64,000 nt of DNA from Nematostella vectensis (Eukaryota; Cnidaria; Anthozoa; Actiniaria; Edwardsiidae). Shown one piece after another: positions 49,453 through 60,800 of the stretch (its first letter is position 1; every line of letters begins with the position of its first letter). The stretch lies in assembly GCF_932526225.1 (NCBI RefSeq), contig NC_064037.1, forward strand, positions 11,452,203 to 11,516,202. Direction: 5' to 3'. The notes beneath the pieces are model-generated. The model was not told where the DNA came from. It saw only the letters and a list, made by a program, of their open reading frames with translations, and made no database searches. Both the position numbers and the translations under genes were made by a program.

Positions 49453-51800
49453 TGTAGTCTCGCTGTTTTTGTTTTGTTTCGCTTTTCAAGTGATAAAAGG
49501 ATTGGTTAGTAGTTATTCATCCGAAATATGAATGCACAGAACAGAAGATAAGTGGCCAAATGAGGTAACACCCCTGTGGTCCCTTTAATCACTTAACTTT
49601 ATTCTCCAATCTGTAGAGAGTGATAAGGAGGTAAAGCACTACGAGCACTAGGAAAATTCGAGGGTGGGGCAAAGAGAATAGGTAGGTTGTTCCTCTTTTT
49701 GAACCCCTTTTTTGAGCACAAATAACTGGATAAAAATGCCGAGGCTGCAACCTAGAACCTAAGAAGTGATCAATAGACTCAAGCAATTTCTCCATACTGT
49801 TGTGTTTGATTTTAAATAATATTTTAAGTCACATGTCCTATATATATATATAACTATTTTTTAAAACCTGCATACAGCATATGGCCTCAGGGTTCCCTTG
49901 ATTTGTAGAACTACCTATACCCAATCACCACATGCTGTTTATACGGACGTTTTTGTGAAATATATGTGTAGGTAGATTTTATATTTTTAGAATTTCAGCT
50001 TAAAATTAGTAAAATAGATGTGTAGGTAGATTTTATATTTTTAAAATTTCAGCTTAAAATTAGTCTCTGTCAAGTTATTTAAAGACTTTTAAAGTTGATA
50101 TAAATATATTAGGAATAAATAAATAAAATTGTGTCCTTAGAATCAGGAGCATATCCAGTGCATTTATATACAAAATCAGAATTCAAAAGCAACTCTTTTC
50201 AACAGTGTAAACATCATTTCACTGTATGACAAAGGGTACTCTCGTTCCAGAGCCTCCTGCGTCCCTCTATTTAGTGGCCAGCGAGGTTAGAGAGACGCTT
50301 GAGGCTCTGGCACCAGGGTAGAAGGGAGTATATGAACTAATACAGAAATGGCACATGACTTATGATACAACCCCCCTCTTTTGGCCAGCAGAATGTGGGC
50401 TATTTCTTATTGAAGGACCGTTAAATACTATTCTTTTCCATATGATACCTGTGTACCCCTCTCAGAAAATCTTATAACTGACACCTGATATTCTGAACAC
50501 ATGGGGAGCAAATATTAAATGACCACGACATTTCTAACATTGGAAATGTCCTGTATATTTCAGACCCACTACTTCTTAGAAAATGGCACCAAAAACTTTG
50601 GATTTATTCTTCCAAGAGCAGTGGAATCCTGATAGCTTTGGTCTCACTCTAAGCCATTCTGTACTTATCCTAGTGTGAAAAGTTCAGAAGTGCTGCAAGG
50701 AAGACTGTAATAGCTTTGACCCGTGATAGTTTGAACCCCCATCATTTCAAAGTTACATCTGTGTCCCTTCAGGTACATCTGCACCCTTTTTACACCATGA
50801 TGTCAGTAAAATTTTCAAGTTACAAGACTCAATTGTAAAAAAAAAAAAAACAAGCTGCATAAGTACTCAAATTTCAATGTTTTATTACTCACTGTAGAAA
50901 AGTATGTTATATTTGAAAATGGTTAAACCATCTGCCCATTACCCCACTGAACAATATTAGTGTTACAATGTAACATTTATGCTATCTTCTTTGTATGACC
51001 ACCCATTCCTAAGATAGTTTTTTTGGTATAATAACAAGTTATCTAAGGGATGTTGTAGGACGGTAGCCGGGGGGGGGGGGGGGGGGGGGGTCAGAAAATT
51101 AAGTACCACTATGAGGTAGGATTAGCTATCAAAAGAAAATGGTGCGCTTTATGGGTAAACGATGCCCCCCCCCCCCCCCACTCGAAATCCTGGCTATGGC
51201 CTGCTCTGTGTGAACAAGTCTTCTTTTTTATCAAATTGTTTCATCGCTAGCTTGGCCATCATTATTTTATTTGCCATCCTATCTTAAATTGTAGCACTAG
51301 CCATGGATAGATGATATGCAGAAATAATCCTGCCATTGTAGACTCTGATATGCTCATCCATCCTTGCTAATACTTAGAAGATGTCCCTAATGTATAGTAA
51401 AGCAGAACGACAAAGATGCAAAAGACAGCATCATGAATGAATCATTGTGTATGATACTGCTAGACCAACTTTATCTCCATATCTATGTTTTCAATCCACA
51501 CTGAACACTGCATTATGTGACTGTCCAGTGAATTCTCCACACGATTTTTGGCAGAGTCGAATTCCAGTTTTTGGTGTATTGTCTCCGCACGATGACATGT
51601 AGATAAATCCTTATCGTGTATCAAATTGCAATCTCCCGTGTATGTAATATACAAAAATCTATATCGCCTTGTTTAAGAATGAGAAAATATGGACTCTCTG
51701 TCTTTGGATAATTAGTGAACTTGGCATAACAGGCGTCGCACACTTAATGGAGAAAATTTTAATGCGAAAATATAGATTTTATGATTGATCTGAATTTCCA
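49453..51800. other. Intergenic DNA between the H15 and Rabaptin genes
   Basis: No gene seen. It includes a 55-bp-period direct repeat (49968-50063), a hairpin MITE with CCAGAGCCTC arms (50236-50322), G and C tracts (51069-51089, 51165-51179) bounding a short element, and a half copy of the 26180 hairpin at 51547-51582. Confidence 0.5.
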
Positions 51801-54800
51801 TTAAAGTAAAGTAGCATTCTCGTGAAGCTTAGCGTCCAGTAAGGCTTTGGGATCATTTGTGAGCGTGGCGTAACAGGCATCGCAAACTTGGTGAGGACGA
51901 CGGGTGGACGAGTTGCTGAACGTCTTGGAGCGACATCCTTCACAGAAGATCTTCCCGCAATGGTGGCAGTGATACTGAAGGCACAAGAGATACAGGAAAG
52001 TGAAGTCTCTTTTAAGGGCAAACAGAAGTATCCGACATACAGAAAACTAGCCATATTTAAGCAAAATTTGCGTGGCTTAGCGCAGAAAACAGCCTAAGTA
52101 CGCACTTTAACCTGTACAAACTAGGTCATCATTCAGAACTCTTTTCGTGTAAAAAAACAACAACACGGTAATATGTATTATGACTAAATTGCCTAACATT
52201 TTCTCGATTTGAACAATCTAATCCCTCCGCATGCCTTTGCCCAAGCAGCTAAAGAAAAGAATCGAGGCCGCTAGGGGATCCCGTGGACGCATTTGACCTT
52301 TTTTTTTCACCGCAGGAAGCCTGCGAAGCTATTCCGATTAAATTCCCTTTTGCTAAGGTTTAAAAACGCCTGCGGAGGGGGCTAGTTCCCCTGTTTTCCC
52401 CTCTTTCTTGTGATTTGTCCGAAATAGAACATTATCTCGTACTTTATCTTTGTTTGTGTTTAGCGGTTTTTGGCAGTTTCGGCATTCACGTGCATCATCT
52501 TTATGCTCCCACCGAACTTCATTTTCTGATTCCTGCATTTCGGCGAGCTGCATCTGTTAACCGAGTAAGCGCAAACACTTACTGAATTGATTTGGGCAAC
52601 GATTTGGCAGTTTATAGTATATTCGGGGGGCCAGTGGTGTTTGAGGATCTCCCCAAAGGCAGCCATTGCTGGTGTTATTTACGAGGCCGAAGAAAGAAAG
52701 CGCTGAGTCTTAGCGCATGGGGAGCTCAGGTGAATTTTGAAATATGTACCTGCAGGGTTTGAGCTTAGGTGGATATTGGTTTGAGCTCGGGTGAATATTG
52801 CGATATTTACCTGCAGGGTTTGAGAAAGCTTGACAAAGTCCCTCTGTACTGTCTCACTCTCGTTTAGCTGAGAATTCAGGGACTGGACTTGATTTTTTAA
52901 TCTATTTACTTCTTCTTCGAGTTTAACCTGCGAAAAGAATGATTTTTTTTTAGTTAATCGGCATTTATGATCTATTTGTCATAATCTTTCACACCAACTT
53001 TCTTGTCATTATTTTTATCACAATAATTACCACTCAATGACCCTCATCGCCACCAAACATCACTGCCAACATCATAATCACCATCATCACTACCACGATC
53101 ATTATCGACCATCATCTATATCATCATTTTAATTATCCTCATCATAACCATCACAACCACCACCAATTTTCATCACTATCAACATAGCCTGATTTATCAG
53201 AGGGCACCCGGTCGTTTGTTTCACGATCACGTGCGGTCTCATAAATCAGACTACCATCATCGTGATAACGTTCGTCATCGTTTGGCATAATCAACTTTAT
53301 TACAATCAGAAATCTGCATCAGTACAGCAGTTATCGTTTGGCATAATCAACTTTATTACCATCAGAAATCTTCATCAGTACAGCAGTTATCGTCATCATC
53401 ATTATCGTGATTAAAATATTATCATCACAATCATGATATAACCCGGATAACTTGCACACTACCTTCTCTTCGCTTGCTTCGTCTAACTGCCCACGAAGAG
53501 CTATAATCACTTGCTTCGATTTCGCTTCAATATTTCGTAGAAACTGTTCTGATTTCTGTGTTTTTGCTTCAGCCTATGAATAAAAAAGTTGCACCGTTAG
53601 ACGAGTTTTAAAATCCTTAACACAAATTGTTTATCATTGACTTATTTTCAAAAATGTTTCTATTTCTAAAGTGTTCATGTACCATTTTACCTGTGCATGT
53701 TCTTTCTGTTCCGATTCTAACCTCTCTGACATCGTGGCTACAACAGGAAAATACAATATTTAGCTAACATTTCTCGCTGATCTAGTACTTTCAGTATATA
53801 CTGATGTGCAATGAGCACTAAACAAACGAAATAAATTAAGTAAAAAAAAGTAGTCCACGTTCACCAGTTGTCCGGTTGTGTTTGACGTGTACAGACTATT
53901 TGTTCTAGAGTGAAACGCGCAAATAGCATTCGTTCAAGTGTACAAGCCTGTGCTTAATGTAGAGATACCATTTTCTTTCGAGTGATGCATTTGTTCACGT
54001 GTTAATCACGTGCAAGAACCACCAGTCTACGTGCACATACCTAGCTCAGCTCTGACAGAGTCCAGCTCGGCCTGTAGCATTTCCTCCATACTCTCTTACT
54101 ACAAACCACCAGTCTACGTGCACATACCTAGCTCAGCTCTGACACAAGTCCAGCTCGGCCTGTAGCATTTCCTCCATACTCTCTTACTACAAACCACCAG
54201 TCTACGTGCACATACCTAGCTCAGCTCTGACACAAGTCCAGCTCGGCCTGTAGCTTTCCCTCCATACTCTCTTACTACAAACCACCAGTCTACGTGCACA
54301 TACCTAGCTCAGCTCTGACACAAGTCCAGCTCGGCCTGTAGCTTTCCCTCCATACTCTCTTACTACAAACCACCAGTCTACGTGCACATACCTAGCTCAG
54401 CTCTGACACAAGTCCAGCTCGGCCTGTAGCATTTCCTCCATACTCTCTTACTACAAACCACCAGTCTACGTGCACATACCTAGCTCAGCTCTGACACAAG
54501 TCCAGCTCGGCCTGTAGCTTTCCCTCCATACTCTCTTACTACAAACCACCAGTCTACGTGCACATACCTAGCTCAGCTCTGACACAAGTCCAGCTCGGCC
54601 TGTAGCTTTCCCTCCATACTATCTTACTACAAACCACCAGTCTACGTGCACATACCTAGCTCAGCTCTGACGGAGTCCAGCTCGGCCTGTAGCATTTCCT
54701 CCATACTCTCCTTATTCATCTGCTCGGCGACCGCACGATCCTTGAGGAATGCAATCTACAAGGTAAGTAATGTCATTACCGCTTTTATATAAAGCATGTT

Positions 54801-57800
54801 TGTACAAAGAAATTGAGAAATATGAGTCACAAAACTATGTAAAACTGGCTGTTTACTTCATCCAAAAATACCAGATAAAGGAAACACTTTTACGTAAAAT
54901 GGATAATATGTTTACAGAAGATCTTAAATGGTTTAGTCGATCTACGCGTACATCCTGTACCGGCACCTAAAAATTATATTGCCATCTGCTCGACGTGGAA
55001 CTTTCAAGCCCCAATATTTCATTTATTTGAATGACCACAAATCATACAATAAACCCTAAATAATTATTTTGTTTATCTTTGGACTGTTTTCGAGATTTCT
55101 AAAACAACACTTAACTCGTCAACGGTGTAAGCACCACGTCTTTGTATTCCTAAGCCCCTTTTACAGCATGTACAGCACATGTATCGCACTCATGGGTTTA
55201 GCACAACGTACCTCGCTCTTGAGTTTTTCTTCAGTCCCCTCGGCTGCGGCTCGTATCTGTAGAAGCTGTTCCTTCATTTCCGTTACGCGTGCATCTGAGT
55301 CCATCTAACATAAACAAATCACTTTACAGATATGCCCTGGGCCAGTCACGCTACAAAGCGAAATATGTTCTGAGCCATTATTTTGAGCTCCATTAAATTA
55401 CGCCACAGAGAAAGATATGCCCGTTGCTATTTTTTTTAACTCCATCAAAACTGCTTGCAAACACTTCCAACAATAATGGCGCCAACATTGTTGACGTTTT
55501 GGCAACATTGTTGACAAAACGTTAAGCTAGGGTTAACGTTATGATGTTGTTATTTCAATGTTCAAACAGTCCAACAAGAGCCGCTAGACGTTTAAGCTAG
55601 AATTAAAATTATCCGCGAGAAAAGCACAATATAAGTTGGCCCATCAAGGATGTTGGTTATGTTTGCACAGGGCTTTACTCCTATTGGCCCTTTATTATAT
55701 AACACAAACCTGCGTCATCTGCTGTAATGCGGAGTCCTGCAATGTGTTGTACTCGGACCGCAAGCGCTCAAGCTGTAAAGCCAATGAGAGATATGTAATT
55801 ACGAGCCGAGGTGGAGGCCAATTTTTACCTATTCTGAGATAACATACCTCTGACGTTAATTCATCTCTCGAAGCGACAAGTTCGGCCTAAAACAAAAGTC
55901 TCAAGTTAGTTAAGCCTTTATCAACCAGACCATTCTCACAATTATTTCTAATATGTCCACCACCACAAGCGCGTAAGAAGATTATAGCAGTGGTAGCATT
56001 CAGGTTGTTTGCATTACTACGCGAACAACCCATACAAAGTCTTGAAGTGCAAACTATAAATATTCTTTCACTCAATATTTTCGACTCACATGCGTGTTCT
56101 AAAAGCCATGATTGCTTACAGCGTCGTCGATATTAATTATAATTAAATTACAATTTAATTAATGAAGAGTGGTTGAAGGGTATGTATAAAACGACTGGTA
56201 TTCTCTGTGAGCAGAAAATGGAGAAACAATGCGCCCGGTGGGTAAAATCTCGATTATGAAGTTTTAAAAAATAATATGGCGGGTGTGACCAACAATTTAA
56301 TTGTCGGAAGAGTATTTGTAGTTTGAACGCGAACTTGGGCTAAGAAATAACGTGACCTTGCTGGGTGGCAAATTGAAACCAAAATAATCACAGAAATTTC
56401 TTTTGCCCGTCACACCAGAGAAAAAAAATTTCTATGAAACTCAACCCTTTCTGCAAAAAAAAATTCTGGCTTTTTTCGTAAGCGCTGAATAAATTGCTTT
56501 TTGTTGTTGTTATTTTGCTGCTAAAAGCCTGAGCGCGTGCTAGTTTGCCACCCAAACAGTCACGTGATCTCTTAAGCGCAAGTCCCCTATCCCAGCCAGA
56601 AGATGACACCAATAGGTCACTGTGCCTGGTACTCACTATTGTCTTCGTTGCCTCGTCCTTTGCTGCGTCGTGTTTTTGTTGCACGCTGCTCATAAGTTTC
56701 TCTAGCTTGGCGAGAGTGGAGGCCTGGTCGTTAATCTGCGCTTGCGCATCAGCTCCAGCATTTGCCACACTCTCCTCTAAACGGCTGCGCAGTCTTTGCT
56801 CCTCGAATAGAGCTTTCTGTGACGAATAATTCATAAGTCGTTTGGATGCGTGAAGTTTTGGCACGAGAAGCATATCACGTCCAAAGTAATTCATTTATGA
56901 ACACCACAAGGCATAATCACCGTAGAATGTACGCCTAGGCAATGCAAGCTCTACCTCCTCCAGGTAACCACTTAGCAAACCATAGCTACTTCCCTGAGAG
57001 GAACTAGATTAGCGATTTTAGGTTGTCACTACTGACAAATAAAATATTTATACCAAACCCGAATAGATATGGAAAACCCGTAAGGGTACGAGAAACGTAC
57101 TATCTGATTGACATATCCTTCACGAACCAACCAACTAGAAAAAGAAACAAGTGCACACCAGAGCACGACGAAATTCTTCTAGTTATCCAGTTCGTGCCAA
57201 TCCAAGACTGTGATTCGCGCTGCTTATTGGCTAACTTTCTTATAACTTGGATTGGTGTTCCCGGTTAAACGTGTCCTACTGTATGGCGCGAGTGTTACCT
57301 TTGATTGGTGGCCACGGTAAAACGTGTCCTACTGTATGGCGCAAGTATTACCTTTGATTGGTGGCCACGGTAAAACGTGTCTTACTGTATGGCTCAAGTG
57401 TTACCTTTGATTGGTGGCCACGGTTAAACGTGTCCTACTGTATGGCGCGAGTGTTACCTTTGATTGGTGGCCATGGTTAAACGTGTCCTACTGTATGGCG
57501 CGAGTGTTACCTTTGATTGGTGGCCACGGTTAAACGTGTCCTACTGTATGGCGCAAGTGTTACCTTTGATTGGTGGACACGGTTAAACGTGTCCTACTGT
57601 ATGGCGCGAGTGTTACCTTTGATTGGTGGCCACGGTTAAACGTGTTCTACTGTATGGATCAAGTGTTACCTTTGATTGGTGGCCACGGTTAAACGTGTCC
57701 TACTGTATGGCGCAAGTGTTACCTTTGATTGGTGGCCACGGTTAAACGTGTCCCACTGTATGGCTCAAGTGTTACCTTTGACTGGTGGCCACGGTTAAAC

Positions 57801-60800
57801 ATGTCCTACTGTATGGCTCGAGTGTTACCTTTGATTGGTGGCCACGGTTAAACATGTTATACTGTATGGCTCAAGTGTTACCTTTTCCTGATCGAGCGCC
57901 TTCTGTAGGTTGGCGGCAAGGTTCTTGAACTTCTGTCTCTCGGATTGAACTGCCTGCAGCTGATGCTCGTAGTTCTGGCACATTACGCATGCGCGGCTAA
58001 TCTCTCCCTCGTGCGACAGCTTAACCTGTTTTATAACCAGTCAAACAGGTTATATAATAAATTTTCCAAGGTTCCTTGCTAGCAATAGCTTTTCCTTAGT
58101 AGTAGTATTACAGGTAGGTTTAGGTGACCATTTCCGTCCGAATTTTTGCCGTCGCATCGGCTGAATTGGCCGTCGCAACTGATACGACGGCCGTCGGAAC
58201 TGAATAGCCGTCGGAACTAAATGACCGTTGGAACTGAATGGCCGTCGGAATTGAATGGTCATTGGAATTGAATACCATCCGCAAATTAACCCAAATTTTA
58301 CCGTTAGATATAGTGATAACTCGTACCGTGTCGTTTTGCGTTTAACTTAAAAAATAATATTCTCAAAGACACCTCGAAGACAAAGTCTCCTTTTTTACGA
58401 AGACACATTTATTTTTGTTGTTTATTATCCTAGCCACCAAGTCCACGGTGAATAGAAAGGGGAAAGACACTTCAAGCGCTCTGTTTTCTTCTTCTAGATA
58501 ATGTAAAGTCGTTTGTTGACTTAGTAAAACATTATAAGATTAATGCGTCTTTTGTTTACGGTCTTGTCATCCCAATACTCGATCTTGTAATGCTAATGCG
58601 TGGTTTTGGGTCGCGAGGTCACGCAAAGAGCGTAAGAAAAATCGTAAGGTTAACAGGTCTCTTAGATGGTACGTTCACCGGCGGAATTGCCGTCGCAATA
58701 TACAACTTCACTAAACGACGGCCGTTGGAATAGAATGCCGGTAAAGAATACCAATGTAAAACTGGAACAAATAAAGAAAGAAAAAAAAGAAAGAAATAAT
58801 ACCGGGTCGAGAATAAATAAAACGCACCATTGCTGATCGAGAGTGACAGAGCCGACAGTATGCCGAGCTATTGGGGTACTTTTCTTGATTTAGTTTTTAA
58901 GTGTTATTATTTTTACGGAGCCTAGGCGTTCTTATCTTTGTATAGCTTTACCCGCGTGGGACTAATTATCACTTGTCATTACTTTTAAATATCTGTTGTC
59001 CTATTAAAGCACTGTTGACATTTTCGTCTGTAAGGTCAAGATTTGTGGAGGCGACGTACCCTAATTGATGGGTGAGAAAGAGTCTTTGATCACATATTAC
59101 GAGTCTTGTACTAGAAAAGGCAGGATTTGAGAGAAGGAGGACCACCAAAAGGGAGAAGGATGTATGGAAATCATACGGGGTCGATTTCAAGACGTTGCAT
59201 TGTTTATAGCAAACACTTTTTATTTTATGTTAAAAAGAATTAAAAAAAATAACAATTGATTTTGGGAGCGTTTAAGTAAAAAAGGTTTTTAGCTGACCAC
59301 AAGATAACCAGTAGATCACATACACACAAAGAAAACAAGCATGTTTGCATTATTGGATTTTCACTGTAATGCCGTTTATCCTAAAATGTCCGAGTTTTAG
59401 TGACATTTGAATACGCAATAATGACTTTTCTAATTCCATTTGTAAGACTTTGTTTTACTTTGCTTTTCCTAAGAAACGCCTTTGTGGTTTTTTTCCCAGC
59501 AGTTTATCTACGATTATAAAATGGTTTATCCCAAATCGGAACGTCTTCCTGTCGAGGAATCGGCTGCTTCCGGAACATCTTTGATAGCAGGAATTTCCTC
59601 TTACTAATAGCGGCCTCGGTAGCTTCACTCCAGTCAAATCCGTCGTTGTCCATTAGGTTCTTTCGTGTATCCATGATTTTCTTGTAAGTAGGGTCCTTCC
59701 GTAAAGTACGCATCCATTTTAGATGTTCAAAAAGTACTTGTCTTAGCTCTTTTCGATAGAAGGGAACAAGGTCATTTGTTGCGTGGGCTTCAGCTACCTC
59801 TGTAGCGTTTCCTTGCGAAACAGCTAGTTCGACTAGCTAACCATCTTGCAGATGTACATCTCTTAGATAGTGCTACAAGAAGCCAAACTTCAACCTCGAA
59901 TCAGATTTGTTGAACATCGAGCAGATGCTACAAAATATATGATCTCTGATAAGGTACGAGCACATAACCGTTACCGCAGGTTCTCCCGCCCTAACAGATT
60001 CAAATCATTTTGAATTCGAATTGTATTATAACAAGCTATAACAAGACTAGAAGGACGAACCATTCCTCATTCTACTCTGGACGCCATAGCGTAAAGGCCA
60101 CGCTAGTATGGGATCTATTGGGCATTACTCAGGTGACGAATCCAACGTCTCGACAGGAACATTTGAAGATTATTCGGATAGTGAATCTACCCATTTCGAT
60201 CATACTACAAATGAAGAGTCCTCTTCAGACGAAAATATAGATGATACTGTCCCAAATTTCTGGGATCGTCTCCAAGCTGAATCAGTGGATCGCTTCCATG
60301 ACCATTGGAAAGAACTTGTTGCAAAATATGAGCAGCAAGGAAACGCTACAGAGGTAGCTGAAGCCCACGCAACAAATGACCTTGTTCCCTTCTATCGAAA
60401 AGAGCTAAGACAAGTACTTTTTGAACATCTAAAATGGATGCGTACTTTACGGAAGGACCCTACTTACAAGAAAATCATGGATACACGAAAGAACCTAATG
60501 GACAACGACGGATTTGACTGGAGTGAAGCTACCAAGGCCGCTATTAGTAAGAGGAAATTCCTGCTATCAAAGATGTTCCGGAAGCAGCCGATTCCTCAAC
60601 AGGGAGACGTTCCGATTTGGGATAAACCATTTTATAATCGTAGATAAACTGCTGGGAAAGAAACTGGAAAAGAAACCACAAAGGCGTTTCTTAGGAAAAG
60701 CAAAGTAAAACAAAGTCTTACAAATGGAATTAGAAAAGTCATTATTGCGTATTCAAATGTCACTAAAACTCGGCCATTTTAGGATAAACGGCATTACAGT

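Noticed and set aside
52460-52666. Extra Rabaptin exon ending in a GTAAGT donor near 52574
   Set aside because: Joining 52811 directly to 52553 gives the conserved LSQTLQMQLAE sequence in phase; the extra segment would interrupt it.
54010-54690. CRISPR-like array
   Set aside because: Units are contiguous tandem repeats without unique spacers, in an animal gene.
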